Assembly (NCBI RefSeq): GCF_051014445.1
Contig: NC_135137.1
Coordinates: 28,645,501 to 28,709,500 of the forward strand
Reading direction: 5' to 3'
Source: Colletes latitarsis
Taxonomy: Eukaryota > Arthropoda > Insecta > Hymenoptera > Colletidae
DNA length: 64,000 nt
Of this stretch, positions 1 through 13,843 are shown piece after piece. Below the pieces are notes generated by a model. That model did no database searches and was not told the origin of the DNA. It saw nothing but the letters and a program-made list of their open reading frames with translations. Each line of letters starts with the position of its first letter. The first letter of the stretch is position 1. The position numbers were made by a program, and so were the translations under genes.

Positions 1-3000
1 ATTTATGGGCTAACAACCACAAAGATTCGAAGATAACAAAAGCAGGGAATCCACCCCTAAAATTCTCAACCCTTTCAATGCTTTTCATATCACTGAGTTA
101 TAGTACTCGAAGGTACTTACGCTCGTTTTTTCTTGAGCCTTTTACTTTTCTGATAGAGATCCAAAACCCAAAAATGAAAGTTACAATTAACACACTACCA
201 ACCAATCGGGGAAACATCTCTCTTTGTGTCAAACACTATGTTTATACTGACTGCAAATAATATAAAATTAAAAATACCATTAAGAGTATCCACAGAAGGA
301 TTAATTTTCGAGAAATATTGGGGACCAATTATAGTTTGACTTCTTAAGAAACTTCGTCCACAATTAGTTCCCCAGAGATAAAATGAGTACTACTTCAATA
401 TTTTCATATTATTAAAATTCTAGGAGTCGTAGAAGCTGGTGTAAATTATATTTTTTACATTTCTGCATACAATTTACAGAAAGTATACGGTTGATAAAGT
501 GTTAACGATAGTTTTTATTTAAAATTTCGAGCTCGAGCGAACGCACAGGAAAACCATAGATAATTAAGGTTTCATTCGTCGAATTATTCGATTAAACAAT
601 TATCGTGCTAGTCCGCGGTTATTATGGGAGGGAGGGAGAGTAGTTAATACGGTGGTATAATTTCGTTATTATCCAACGATCTGTGGGTTAATACGTGTCG
701 AACGTAACAGATGAAACGTGTGACCAATCGGTTAACCGACTTTCCACGGAAACAATTGTTAATTATTTCCTTATTTTCTACGTCGATTGGGAGGAGAAAC
801 GCTTTGTGATAAATCTTTCTGGAGAATGGAACTTGGGGATCGTTATACTGGTATTTGGGTCTTTTGAATTCTCTATGAAAGGTTTATTACTGTTTGTCGA
901 AACGAGGAGATGGAAAATGAAGCACTGCAGTTTCAACAAATCGGAGTTGCACGTGGTGTATTCTAATAAGTGAAAATTACTTCAAGGGATGAATTTATCA
1001 CAGAGGAACAATTAAAAGGTGCATACAAACGGGTAACATATTTGTTATAATTACCATTTTACTTAACAGAAGAGTAACATTTCATCTGCAGTTTTTAGTA
1101 AAAATATTCGTCTTATGATTGAATTAATTCTCGATCCAATTATTAACGAAACAGTTGATTGAAAATTTCTTGACCGTCGAGGCACGTAATTACATGACGA
1201 AGTATAATACGTGAAAATGCAAGGACTGGAAGGAAATCGTCAAGGTTGTAAATTGGAAGCATGTGCGATGAAAATAATGACGAGAAAGGTCTTACATTTC
1301 AAACACGTTATGAAATAAAAGATAACGAAACAAAAATTGGATAACACAGCGAGTAAAGTAAAAATTGGACCAGCAAACTAGAGGAAACTGCGAAATACAT
1401 ACGAGGATGAAAAAGTGGAAAATGGCACAAATATGTTCTGGAAACAACAAAATAAATGCACAACAGCGGCGGTCTTAAAATGAGATAGAAATGAAACGAA
1501 AAGGAAAAAGAACAGGAAACCTACAAAAAGTAACGAGTAAATAGAGAGTAGCCTGACCGTGCAAAAGTGTTTGTTGTTCTTCCATAGAAAAAAAAAAATT
1601 GAAAAAAGAAAATCCGAATCACACAGGAAATTGTTGAAAAGATTGACGTATAGAATAGAAGTGTCAGAATTTTGATACGAATTACTTTTAGAGAAATTCA
1701 GTTATTAAATGCTTTTAGCTTCTAACGGTAGTGTAATGTGAAACAATTTTAAAATATAGAAAAATATTAAAAATTATAATTGTGATCTGTAAAATAAAGA
1801 AATCTCAATTTTGTTAATTCTATTATCTAATATATTAAACGTATTTTTCATTTTATAAAAAAAAAAAAGGAAAAAGTGAACAATTTTTATTCTATGCAAT
1901 GATATAATTAAATATTGATTTTATATTTAAATACTATTTATATATCAAACTATGCGAATACTATTTAAATATTTGAATACTCGAATAGTTTGTGTACCGA
2001 TCGAATATTTGGTAATTCGTAGTATTCGAATAGTGTGACGTAGATTATAAATAAAGTTCTTCAAGTTCATCGTAATTTCTTACACTTCAGTTTTCTCGAA
2101 GATATTTTATTAGAGATGTTCTATGCAACCAGTGTCGGCTTTGCGTGAAAGCAAACGATGCATTGCATCGGGGCGCATCTCGCCAGGGGCGCTTTAACAA
2201 GAACGAGGAAAAGGAAAATTTTAACAATTAATCAAGAAAACACGATTATCGTATCCCAGTTTTCCATATAAATTGAGAAAGTAGAGATTGAACAAAGTAT
2301 TAACAAACTTTCTAATTTAAAGCAAGGAAAGTGTATTTCTAAAAAGTCTATGCCTATGCTTGACTGTAATTTGTTTAATAATGCTGCTATTTTCGTTGAA
2401 TATATGTTATTTTAAATTGAAAATCAAAAGTTTTGTTTATTTTTAATTTGTATTATAAGTTCACATTGAGTGCTTAAATTTTTAATCGCTTTAGTTCAGT
2501 GCACAATATTTCTAGTTGGATAAAGAGAAATTAATGTGTTTATATTTTTTGGTTGCAGATGCCTATTTTTCTAGTTACTATATTTCCAACTGTAGAGGAC
2601 TTTTAAAAGATTTATATATTTTAAATAAAATGAATACGGTCCTTTGTTTGAAGAACATTTTATTACTTTTCCCACGAGCAAAAGTCTAGCTGACAATTTC
2701 ATCCCCAGTTTATATGCGATATTTAGTAGAACGTCTTAAATACAATACGAAAATAAAAATTCGCTTTGCTTTGGTTTACCAATTAAAACTTACTCAAAAA
2801 GAAACGAAAGTAGTCTAAATAAATAAAACATAGTTATAGTACAATGCCACAACTAGTTCAAGAGAAACTTCTTGATTTTGTTTGAAAGTTTCTCTGTTTC
2901 TTCAAGATAACGCAAAATTGCAGGAACCACAAAACAAACAATGTTGAATTTAGAGTAGAAGGTTCTTTCCAACTTCCCATACTCTGCAGAGATTTTTTCC

Positions 3001-4560
3001 GATGTGATTTACAAAATTCACTATCTAAATTGTTTCAGATTTAAAAAAACAAATGTTAGAGAATTGGCATTTGTAATTTAAATATAAGCCGAGATAATTG
3101 TTGAACGTAACGAAGATCATTTTAATGAATAAAATTTTTCGATTTTAAGAGAGAAATCACTACTTATGCCAATAACAAAATCACCCATTTTGTTAATGTC
3201 TGTGTAACTCTTAAATTACAAAAAATATTGGAAAACGTTTGAAACAAAATTATTTACGGTTTTCGAAGGCCTGAAATAATTAATTAGTATTTATATCTAA
3301 TTTATTTTACATAAATACTTCTCTTTTTCATTGCAACAATTTGTTTACAGTTATTATTTAAAAATCTGGTATTGAAAACGATTTAATCGTGTATTCCCTA
3401 AATTTTATTTTATTTTTCGAAAGAGAATTTAATTCTCGATTGTTTACTTAATCATAAATTAATTACCAATCGAGTGAAACAATAAACAACTGAATCTGTA
3501 CGGTCCTCATTACAGAAATTGTTCTTATTGTATTCTCAATTGAACATATGCAATAGGAGGGTTTAAAAGAAACAACCCCTTATATAAAGAAATTCGTTTC
3601 TTCAACAGTTTAATATTTTCCCCTCCATGTTTCCTTTTTGTCTTGTTACAGGTCTCCAGAAACCTTATGACTTTTATTCAGAACACTTTTTAATATCTTT
3701 CGTAATTTAAGACTTATGCAGGCATGAATAAAGTGGGTGGCTCTAACATAAGCGGTGGGATATTCCTTACAATCGCAAAGTAGCAGCAACGAAAAATGGC
3801 ATAGTTTATAGGTCGGACAAATGAATATTTGAACAGAGTTTTCGACATACGGACAGCCCGTACGGAGATCCAGTAGTCGCATTTATTAAATACATAAAAC
3901 TAGCTAACTTAAATCACTGTCATAAAAGAACACTGTGACAAATCAATTCACTTCATAACTTGGGAAAACGAAATAATTTTAGATACGATAAGAACCTACT
4001 ATAAGCGTTCAATTTAAAAAATGCTACATATCAAAACTGGAAAAATAGTAATTCTAAAGCTGCAAACAATTACAGGCAAATTTACTTCTGTCTACGATAA
4101 AATTATATCTTTATTTTAAATTTTTAGAGGTTTACTGATCACCAGTGTCTTTAAAACCCTTATGATAGATGAATCTTAATACTTGCAAATTTTTGGATAA
4201 TATCATCAATAAAGGCTTGTAAAATTATTTTCTTCTTCCTCGAAGAATGTGAATTACAAATTTAAGAACTTCGTTGCAAGTGCTGTTTTTTCTAATCACA
4301 GTAAATTACATAAACCTGTATGTATGATTTCAAATGCTTAATAAAAGAAAAATATTACGAACACAATAAAATAATAAGTATTTCATTAAAAATATCGAGC
4401 ATATCAGGAAAAACTAGTGGCAGTTAACGTGTTAATAGACACAAACTTAAGAACACAAAAGACAGATATCGCGATAGAATACATAACTACCCTTAAATTT
4501 AATTTCGTGACTAATAAAAGCGTTTTCAAGCTTTTGAATCACAGTTGTGCCAAACTGATC
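1..4560. other. AT-rich non-coding stretch
   Basis: No gene is visible. The few open frames are short, start in AT-rich sequence and resemble no family I know. Poly-A runs occur near 1587 and 1857. A short GC-richer patch at 2130-2205 may be a decayed hAT transposon end and is listed separately. The 78-codon minus-strand frame at 3646-3882 is unrecognised and has no convincing splice or start context. Confidence 0.6.
2130..2205. mobile_element. Possible decayed hAT-type transposon end
   Basis: The segment begins CAGTGTCGGCTTTGCG at 2131 and runs into GGGGCGCATCTCGCCAGGGGCGC, a G/C pattern often seen just inside the ends of BED-finger hAT transposons in animals. No matching opposite end or 8-bp target duplication was found. 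The ten bases TTCTATGCAA occur just before it (2119-2128) and again at 1890-1899, but in the wrong arrangement to be its target duplication. The assignment rests on appearance only. Confidence 0.2.
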
Positions 4561-5965
4561 GCGTTAAACACATATTTTGAACGTCCACGAGTGTTCGTCG
4601 ATCGCTTGCAACCTTCCATAGCATCAAAGAGGCTAATTAAAAAAAAAAAAAGAAAAAAAATATGGCAAACGCGGTATAGAACGTTCCCCGAAAAATTGCT
4701 CGCGACTCAATTCAACAACAACAACGCGAAACAAAAAGACGGGGAAATGAAAGGGGAACGGAAAAGAAATGAAAAGGAGATCGCGGGAACGGAGAAGAAA
4801 ACGCGCGTGGAGGGACGACGAGCCCCCAAACAAAGAACGAAGAGGAGTCTCGGAGAGGAACGTTCGTGGGGGAGCAAACATTAATACCACCCCGCAGACC
4901 GCAGATGTTGCGCCAATTACAAACCTCACCCCCTGCCCTTTCCTCCAGCTACTTCAAGCGGCGTCGCGCTTTCTCGCTCCTCACCGACAACCCCTTCCGC
5001 AGTCAGAAAGGGAGAAACAAGGAGGAATACGGCGTGTTCCGACTTACGAGCCCGATGTCGCGTACCTTCCTGCCTCCAGCTCTTTGTCTTTTCCCTCCGA
5101 ATCTTCCTTCGTCGACAACGCTCTGTGCAGCTTAGATGCAGCCGGGGGTGGCGCACGGCCCAACGAGACACGAATTTTCGAAAAGGTTCTCGCACTTTGT
5201 TAGATTAAATTTAGCACAAGGCGCAAAAGGACGCTCGTCTCTCTCTCTCTCTCTGTTGCTCCAGTCGTGTGTCTTTCTTCGTCGAAAGAAGAAAGTGGTT
5301 CGGAGAACTGCGAGGGAACGATCGAGGGGAGAGAAAGACACCGGTATGGGGCAAAACGGGGGAGGGAAACGGAAGGGAGGGGGAACACAGAGTACGCCGG
5401 TGGCTGATATTATTCTTGGGTCTTCCTCGCTGGTGCATTATTAGTTCTGGCGTGTTAGCATACATGAAATATTGATGTTACAGGGGCCCCACCCATCGAG
5501 CCCTCGCCCCTTGATTTTCACGTTCCTCCAACCCTTCCCCAGTCCTTCAGATTTTACACGCACACGCACGACCGTACCACTTTCACGACCTTTTTCACTT
5601 GTTGTTCCCCTCTCTGTTCCTGTTTATCTCGTCCGGACTTCCTCCGGCCGGCGATTTTTACGGCTTTTAAGTCCTTTTGTTTGGTTTCTTGTAATCCACT
5701 TCTTGATCGTTTCGAGTGTATTTTTAGGGGATCGCCGGCCGAGATTGGATTCCTTGCGATATTTACACGTACGCTGCTGGGAATCCGATTCATTTCGTTC
5801 TTCCTTGTTTGTTGGAACGATTTCATTGGAATATCGCGCGAAGTTAGTTTGTAATACACGATATTGTGTACAGAGAGTTACGCATGGATTTGCAAATACA
5901 CGATTATGCTTCCAATTATGTCTTTGTTTATACATTGTACGCGTACATGTACCTGAACAGTAAAT
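4560..5965. other. GC-richer island, function unknown
   Basis: This block is visibly richer in G+C than its flanks and has overlapping open frames on both strands, as expected of GC-rich sequence with few stops. One plus-strand frame (5136-5444, 102 codons) starts just after a splice-acceptor-like TCTGTGCAG, but it runs through a (TC)n microsatellite and then a basic Lys/Arg/Gly-rich stretch and matches no family I recognise. It could be an exon region, a promoter or a conserved regulatory block. I see no decisive coding signature. Confidence 0.4.
5238..5254. repeat. (TC)n microsatellite
   Basis: A pure TC dinucleotide run followed by TGTTGCTCCAG. It also makes a passable polypyrimidine tract and acceptor, so an exon starting at about 5266 cannot be excluded. 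Confidence 0.9.
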
Positions 5966-5980
5966 ACTTTTATTTTCTTC

Positions 5981-6390
5981 AATTTTTATTTTCATAAAGA
6001 AGAACGTACGGATCTGATTAATTCTAATTTTCATTCGGAACAATGATTGTACGCCAAATGTACTGCAAGAAGAAAGAAAAGTAACCTTGACAGTAATTAA
6101 GTATGTGCACTTATGAGTTTTCTTAGCAAATACATTTTTAATTGGTACTTTATCATTATTATCTTGACATAATTTCTTTTCCTCAATTTTTATTCAATTT
6201 AGAAAGTATGAATTTGATTAACTCTAGTTTTCATTTGGAACAATGATTGTATCCCAAATGTACTGTAAGAAGAAATAAAAATAATCCTGGCAGAAAATAA
6301 ATATATTTATTTATTTAATAAGTTTTCTTGGCAAATATATTTTTAATTGGCAGTTAATTATTATCGTGACAAAATTTCGTTTATCGAGGC
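5981..6390. repeat. Two-copy tandem duplication, unit about 204 bp
   Basis: AATTTTTATT at 5981 recurs at 6185 with the same downstream order: a GGAACAATGATTGTA segment, then CCAAATGTACTG, then AAGAAGAAA, then AGTTTTCTT, then TTTTTAATTGG. The copies differ by scattered substitutions and small gaps, so the duplication is not recent. No open frame is conserved between them. Confidence 0.85.
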
Positions 6391-9300
6391 ATCTACTAAT
6401 TTTTAAGTTAATTTTACTAATTTGAGGCTGGGTGACGCCAGAATATTTGTTATTGTATTGCGTATGGTTTTACAGTACGATTTTCAAGATTTTTAGCCTC
6501 AAAATTAAGCAGCACGAAGGCTTATACTATTGGTCGAGTTTAAAGTGTAGATATTAGTAAAAGTGAAACTTAATTTGAATTTATGAGTACGGAAACAAAC
6601 TTTTCTATTATATATGGAGCTCAAACGTTTTACTTGCTTGAGCTTTTCTTTCATCGTGTTCGAGTTAAGGGTTAAAATTAAAGTGTCAAGTCACAGGTTG
6701 AGAACGACTGTTTTAATGTATGTTTAGGGATATGGCAATAGTAAAAATATTTGGAATATTCTGCGTGAGGTATTTCCATATCTCCAGTAAGGGATTCTTT
6801 CATCCTAACTATACATTCGAATGTTTTTCAGGAGAGTTTACTAGAACCACGGTGAATTCTCACATAAAGAATGCACGCAGACACGTATCTTGACGTCGCA
6901 GTGTGCCATATTTATGACATTAAATCCGTTCGGTGGAAATTTAAATTCCTGCATTTTTTAATTCATATTCATACAAGTGTTGCTTTATTTTCTATATTCT
7001 TAACCAGAGTACTCCCTATTAAATAGTCTGAGGAATTAAATTTCAGAGTTTTTAGTTACTAGAATAGATTCTAAAATGATCATGTGATTCATTCCATTCT
7101 TTCTAATAATTCTTTGGGTATACTAAAAGGTAAAAACAAACGAAAAATGCTTGCTTCCATTACAGTAGAAAGAGAGAAATCCTCGCGAGGTAACGGCCAA
7201 AAACTGCGTTCAGACTTCATGGGAGGCGGGACGAATCCAGGATTGAATTTTTACTAAAAGGATTGATTCTTAACCGAATTGGACATTGAAGAATTGATTC
7301 GAAAAATCCATAGCTTTGAAACAGATTGATTTTCTAGGAAATACAGAATGATTGATAATAGTTTGCATTATTCGTTAATCCTTGATAATCTATTCCAATA
7401 AAACACTTTGGTTTATGGAAGAGTATCATAAACCACTTGTATCATTTACTATTTTTTAATTCACTCTTAGGAAAAATTAAAAGATTTGAAAATCCAAAAA
7501 ATTATGAATAGAAGTAGAAATACTAAAATTTTTACGATAGTTCACCATTTATCAAATAATAAGGATATTGCTTGAAGTTAATAAATAAATAGTGATTATC
7601 TTATCTTATCACTTAATTTTTGATTATTTTTTTCTTTTGGAATGGTATAAATATAAAATTTTTTGGGAAGGTCTGAAAAAGAAGAATACGTAAAACTAAT
7701 TTTATTATTTTCAATAACAAATTTTCTCGATTAGTTCTTATTTTTTAAGATTAGTTTTAACAAATTAGTTTGATTAACTTATAGCCCAAATAACTGAAAT
7801 CAATAGTATACGCGAGCTACAGTTACTAATTATAGAAAGTACTTTTCTATTCAACTTTTAAAAAACAAATTCTGTAAGACGCTGTTAGTAAATCGATCTG
7901 AACCCTTTCGATTCAAGTCGATTCTAAAATCGATTCTTCGAGAGGATTCGAATATTTTTAAATTGAACTTTGCCTCAGAATCGAGGTTTACATTTAGAGT
8001 TTCCTTCTTTTTTGATACGCGTACGTGTGGAACGTTTCAGCTATGGCGAATGTTCAATGCACAGATACATGAATAACCCCGATGGAACGTTTTCAAAACG
8101 ATTCGATAGTTCCGCGTGTGTCTTAATTTAGAAAGGGTTTACGTTATGTTGTTGAAAGTTTCTAGTGGGAAGGCTTTGAGCAGCTTTGTAGCTTTTAATT
8201 TTCGACTGCTTTACAACGAAGTTTCACACGCAACAGACTTCAGAGTGAAGCATAAATTCACCTCTTCGTAAACTTGCAATTTTGCAAACATCAGACTTGA
8301 TGGTGGAATAATAAGCACTTTGGATTATTCGACTAGAGGATGATAAAATTAACATCTGTGTAACGGATATTAAACGTTTATTTTTAATCGTAGTCAAATT
8401 ATTTACCTCAAACGATTCGAAGAAAATGATTTTAATTAATTATAACTGCATATTTAAATACGAAATAAAAATTTTACAAATATTCTGTATTTGTGTTAAT
8501 ATATTCTCTTCGTAACAAACACACAAAATGACTGGATCATTTGTTTATTTGTTAAACTTTTGTTAATATTTCTTTAATGTCTTGATAACTTCGTTAAAAT
8601 CTTTAGAATACTTGAAAGATACAACTGCAATCTTCTGCTATTTAGTGTTTATTAACATACGTTTTGTGCAGCAGCAAACAAGATATACCTTGGTCTCTTT
8701 TTACACGGTGAATTACGTACATTAACAAGTAAAACGTTTTTAAAAAATATCACGCAAAAAGAGACGCAAGCGTATGTTTATTACCTTTATAAAAACAGAA
8801 AAGTATCGATTAAACACCGGAAACGGGGTCGATAACGTTTAGTAATTCAAATTAAATTCACTAATGACAAAGCGCAAGTACACTGTGTATTTATAGGCAG
8901 AATACAAACAAATGGAAACTTGGCGAATGAGACACGAAATGGAAAAGTGAAATCGAGCCAAAACTGTCACAGTTGCTGCGGGGTTAATTAAGTTTCCGAG
9001 GTTCTTTGATGTACTTAAGGTGCGTTGTTTCCTCTGCTAAATTTATCTTAATGTTGCGAGTGTCGAAACCCAATTCCTTGAAACCGTCAGGAAGTCACGA
9101 TCGATTTCAAGGATTTTCGAAAGGGATTGCTGACCTTACTTAAATATCCAGGTTAATTATTGGAAATTTAAAACTTGCCGCGAATGCCACGCGATTAAAC
9201 GATGCTGTCTAATTATAGATTCCAACTAAGCGTGCATTTTCCAATAAGTTGATTCTGTGTTTCAGTTTTAATTATTTCGATGGTTATTTTGTACGCGTAT

Positions 9301-11371
9301 TGGGCGCTTTGAAAGATTTGAATTTCCCTTTAATTTTATAATTTCAATCGGCTTAACAGTTTCAATTTGCGGAACTCTTGAACGCGTATGAATTTGAAAT
9401 ACAGGTCAGTTTTCAGACAGGTAACTGATACTCGACCTTTACTGCATAAAGAAATACTTAATTATCAAGATGAGAACTGAGTAAAAAGCCAAATATTTTA
9501 TTGTCCACCGAGCAATGTAACAAGAAATATTAAATACTAATTTAAAATTCATATTGAATATTAACTTTAATTTTAATATCAGCAACATCAGGCGAATTAT
9601 TTTGATAAAGTGAGTAACACGTGTAAGCAATATTGGAAATTTTAATGTGTAAAATGGTATATTAAAGTATTTAATGAAATATAAATATTTACAGGGTATC
9701 ATTTTTAAAATAATTTATGTTGTATACAATGGAATAAAGTATGTTAGCAATTTTTAAATTCGTTAATTAGAAAATAGTCATCTCGAGCAAAAATAATACT
9801 TTAGAATAATGGATTTTCGTGGATCTTGTAACTTATAACTGTGTAATGTACAAAAGCAATTCCTTCGAATCATCGACTATACGATCTAAAGAGATTTTTC
9901 TCTATTCGACTGCTAACTTTATCGCATTATTACATTTTTGTTGCATTTCTGCCCTGCTGCACCCATTTCCCTCTTTCCCCGAGTTTTCCCGCTGGAAATG
10001 TCTGAGTGATCGATGCGTTCGTCGAAAAAAGATCAAGATTGAAGAGAATGCGTTTCACAGGTAGACTTGAAGGGAACTTTTTGTCATTTACATTTACTTT
10101 TCTCAAAGTCGCGTGAAATTTCCATGTGTCTAACCTGCTGATCCGACGTTCTGTTCGTCGCGTTATTAATGTAAATTCGATGATCATCATTCTCGCGAAC
10201 ACATTGCAATAGGTAAATTCAAAGTAAATATTCAAAAAGTACAAAGCAAAAGCTGTCAAAATTTAGTGTAATTCAATCCATAGTTCACAAGATTGATTCT
10301 AAGAAAAACTAGAGGAGGATTTCATCAAGCTTCTATTAATAAACTAAACTAAAATAAAATTTTGATAAACGTAAATTGTCAACTCTATCGATCCTAGTGT
10401 GAGATATTGTAAAACCATATTTATGGTGTATATAACATTTTTTGCTCACAATGAACTCCCAAATATGTTGGCGGAGTTTGTCGGTTGAGATCTGGAACAC
10501 CCTGTATAACTTCAGTGATTTAAAATATGGTATTTATCCCGTATAAAATATTTCCGAATAATTATTTATCGTCGCGTGTCTATTTTGAACCGAACCTAAA
10601 TTTCAGTAAACTCTTAATTATTATCGTTTATTTTTCTAAGTAACGTGTCCACAAATTTAAATTTACTGAAAAGAAAATTAATATGCCTTTTTCATAGACT
10701 TGATTCAAAGATAGTTTTCGAATGAATAATGTGGGAAATTTAGGTAGAGCGAACGAGTTTCCCTTGATCTTCAATGTAGCTCGTGGCTCTTTCCGAGGTT
10801 TAGTATCTCAACTTGTGGTCTGTAATTATTTTCTATGTACGGATTTCTTAATGTTAATGAATAAACTCACCTGCTTTCATGTTTTTTTCATTGTGAGTGG
10901 TCAGTGAGCTTGGATTCCCGTAAACGGAGTTATTCAGTTCAGCCATCATGTCCCAGTCTGTACAGAAAATACCTCTTTATAGCAATTTCTGTGAGAAGCG
11001 AACGAGATAGAAATTCCAAGCTTGTCCAAAATTTCAGTTTAATATGCGTGTATAATCATTGACAGTTTGCAAAATACACTGTATAAATAATAAAGTGTGG
11101 TCATTCGACTGAATTACTTTCTGTGGAAAATCTGTGAAAAGCTAAGCTTCTTTCGAGTGCAAAGTTTCAGAAAATACATCAATTAAATTCGACCGTACTT
11201 TCGACATATTAATCTTCTTCGGTGTCTTTAATTTACTTTTTACTTTTGGGTTGTTAATAATTTCACAATCATTTTGAAACTTGTAATCATGTTTCAAAGA
11301 AATTCATGTTATATTTATTCACTTTGTGCATGGACGGAGAGCACATTTAATTTTAACACTTTCAATTTATA
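6391..11371. other. AT-rich non-coding stretch
   Basis: About 5 kb with no recognisable gene or complete transposon. Short open frames near 9439-9702, 9819-10064, 9930-10259 and 10722-10907 are unconvincing. The only repeat signature is the terminal fragment at 10430-10504. Confidence 0.6.
10430..10504. mobile_element. Terminal fragment of a TA-type inverted-repeat element (family C)
   Basis: The fragment ends CTGGAACACCCTGTA, the same ACACCCTG-TA terminus used by families A and B, but the adjoining sequence differs. A related end (about 47395-47452) reads ATCTGGAACATCCTATAT after a similar AACTC...AATATG...GTTTG stretch, so the two fragments probably come from one family. No opposite end is visible at either place. 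Confidence 0.5.
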
Positions 11372-12413
11372 CAAGGTGTTCGGCCACCTCTGGGGAAAAT
11401 TTTAATGGGAGATTCTAGAGACCAAAATAAGACGAAAATCAAGAATACCAATTTGTTGATGGAGGCTTCGTTAAAAAGTTATTAATGCTTAAAGTTCCGC
11501 CCGTACTGAATTTTTTTCTAGAAAGTGGGTAGGATTTCGGGGGTATGTCTATTCACCAAAAATTATTGTAATTGACCCCTGCAAACGAAAATAATTTTTT
11601 TAGAACAATTTGAAATTTTTTTTTTTCGTCGAAAAATTTCAGCAGCTACCCCCTGTCGATTTTTCTTAAAAATTCGTTTTTGATTTTTAGTAATTTTGTT
11701 TGACGCCCTACAGAAAAGATGTCTAATACTTTTTTGTAGGTATCCATGAGCTCTACTTCAGAAAAAAGTTTCATTGAAATATATTTACTATTGTAGGAAT
11801 TATGAACGTTTGATAATTGAACCATTTTTATGGGGTTTTTCTCATTTTGAGGGGTTAAGGAACAATTTTTCGAATATTTTTGAAATTTCTACATATTCTC
11901 CATTAAAATACGCGTTGTTTGCTTTTTGAAACATTAAAATCGTCCAATCCGTTCAGGAGTTATGACATTTCAAAGATTCACATGAAATTTCAAGGAAGCA
12001 TTTCTGACTTCATATTAGATTTTCAGTGAAGAATTTTTTTCTCGAAAGTGCGTAGGATTTCGGGGGTATGTATATTCACCTAAAATGCTTGTAATTGACC
12101 CGTGCAGCTAAAAATAATTTTTTTATAATGATTTGAAATTTTTTTATTTCGTCGAAAAATTTGTCCACTAACTCAATTTTTTTCTCGAAAATGATTAGGA
12201 ATCTCGGAGTATGTCTATTCACCAAAAATGCTTGTAATTGAGCCCCGCGACCAAAAATAATTTTTTCAGAATAATTTGAAATTTTTTAATTTAATTTTGT
12301 TAATAACTTTTTAATGAAGCCTCAGTCAAGAAATTGATATTCTTGATTTTCGCCTTATTTTAGCCTCTAGAATATCCCATTAAAATTTTTCCTAGAGGTG
12401 GCCGAGCACCTTG
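11372..12413 (-). mobile_element. Family A inverted-repeat transposon, copy A1 (full length)
   Basis: The left end CAAGGTGTTCGGCCACC at 11372 and the right end GGTGGCCGAGCACCTTG ending at 12413 are inverted copies of each other. The inverted match continues inward for about 100 bp through TCTAGAG, the AAATAAG/GACGAAAATCAAG segment, AATTTGTTGA and GTTAAAAAGTTATTAA. TA flanks both ends, consistent with a TA target duplication. The interior holds degenerate subrepeats of the type AATTTTTTTCTCGAAAGTG and GTAATTGACCC. There is no transposase frame, so the copy is non-autonomous. A roughly 60-codon frame seen in sister copies is open here on the minus strand at about 11690-11850. The strand given is that of this frame. 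Confidence 0.9.
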
Positions 12414-12415
12414 TA

Positions 12416-13300
12416 TTATTTATTTCTAGTTAAATCTATACTTCGAAGGTATTAATACGAGCAACGTTTTAATTATTATTTTAAGTATGAGAACACAATA
12501 AAATCGCAAACAAATAACGACTAATCTCGACGAAATGTAACACGAACACTGTGGTTCCCGTAATTGAATTTTTGAGAAACTATCAACAATTTTGATTTCT
12601 TATATAAAATGCATGTTGGACAAACAATTATTATTTTTTCATCATACTTTCGAATATTGGTATATTCGATATGACAGTCGAATTGGTCATTAGTAATTGT
12701 TGTTTTAATGTTTTAACATGTCTTTAATCGTGAAACACCAGCAAACACACTTGAGCATCTACAACTTTTTAATATCTTTATTATTTTTATCTTGTTTAAA
12801 ACAATTTTCTTCTATGTATTTGTAATTTGTAAAGTTCAAGGGGAAGAACTAGTCTTGCGATGTTTTAAGAAAATTACACGTTGGAGTTTAATAACTTTTC
12901 TCATGTTGATATTCTATAGCGAAAACGTTTACAATTAATAAACCTTAATACTTTAAAACTTCCGAATAATTATATTACCATTATTAATACTATAAAATAA
13001 CTTGCAACTATCCTCAGAATTGAAAAACTCGTTATTAACATACCAATTTAAAATGTTCCTAGCATGTAAATCATACAAAAACAAGCAATCATACAAACTA
13101 TAAATTAAACAAATACATTTTCCACCGAGATCAAAATTTAAACGTTTTTCGACTCGAACGTCGCAGTCAACGTTTTCTAATTTACATAAAAAGATTAATT
13201 TTGTAAATTAAAAATAATTCACATATTTAAAACAAAATTAATTTTCAATATTCTATTATTATATTTTTTTACACCATTTTGGTGTCCCCCGGACAAGTAA
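12416..13300. other. AT-rich non-coding stretch
   Basis: No gene, repeat or structured element is visible between family A copy A1 and the GC-richer island that follows. Confidence 0.6.
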
Positions 13301-13565
13301 TCGTTTCAGTAATCGACTGGCAGGACGCAACGTTCGAAAAATTTCTGCGTAACTCCTCGACCAAATTACAAAGCGGAAAGATGAAGGGAACGTGTTTAGA
13401 ATTCAGCCGCGTAACGAGGAGCGGAAACGGAAGATAAAGAACATCCAACGCCGTGGAAAGAAGCTCTTAAAGCGGTATCGAAAAAAAATAGAAGCACGCC
13501 GCGCCGGCGTTTCCGCGCGATGAAATATTATTTTCCCCGCGATTAAGGGAGGTTTACGAGCTCAC

Positions 13566-13622
13566 CTTTCTTCGGCAACTCCGTGGTGGACGGACTGGGG
13601 CTGGTGGTCGGCGGCGGGGACT
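13566..13622 (-). CDS. Candidate 57-bp internal exon, Pro/Thr/Ser-rich linker
   Basis: On the minus strand a pyrimidine-rich acceptor (TTTCTTTCGTTGCAG) is followed by a 57-bp GC-rich segment and a consensus donor (AAAG|GTGAGC). The segment is 19 x 3 bp. If the first two bases complete a codon, the rest reads SPPPTTSPSPSTTELPKK and leaves one base for the next codon, so both ends have the same phase and the exon could be included or skipped without shifting frame. A Pro/Thr/Ser-rich peptide of this kind is typical of an extracellular, O-glycosylated linker or stalk. The parent protein cannot be named, and no neighbouring exon is certain in this window. If real, it means the surrounding sequence is intronic to a minus-strand gene. 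Confidence 0.5.
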
Positions 13623-13843
13623 CTGCAACGAAAGAAACAAGTTTTTATTTTTAATTAAAGTTTCTTCCCTTCTGGCATAGGCGCGTGTGCCGTTAGAACC
13701 GACGTCGGCGGATCGTGGGAGGGATGGTTTTCGAGGGGTGGAGGGAGATAGGTGTGCCAGGAGAGGCGTGGAAGCTGCAGGGACCGTTATGGATCGCGCC
13801 ACCTGTTACTAACTTCGCCCTCAAACGTATTAGCCCCCGTGGC

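Noticed and set aside
78..973. Short plus-strand frames at 78-260 and 695-973
   Set aside because: AT-driven composition, no domain, no splice or start context.
1890..2128. TTCTATGCAA direct repeats as a target duplication
   Set aside because: The intervening 219 bp has no inverted ends, and the hAT-like end starts outside the pair. Probably coincidence.
4417..5444. Overlapping frames on both strands of the island (for example 4417-4884, 4633-4929, 5136-5444)
   Set aside because: They overlap on both strands, run through poly-A or (TC)n tracts and give low-complexity peptides. Stop scarcity in GC-rich DNA explains them.
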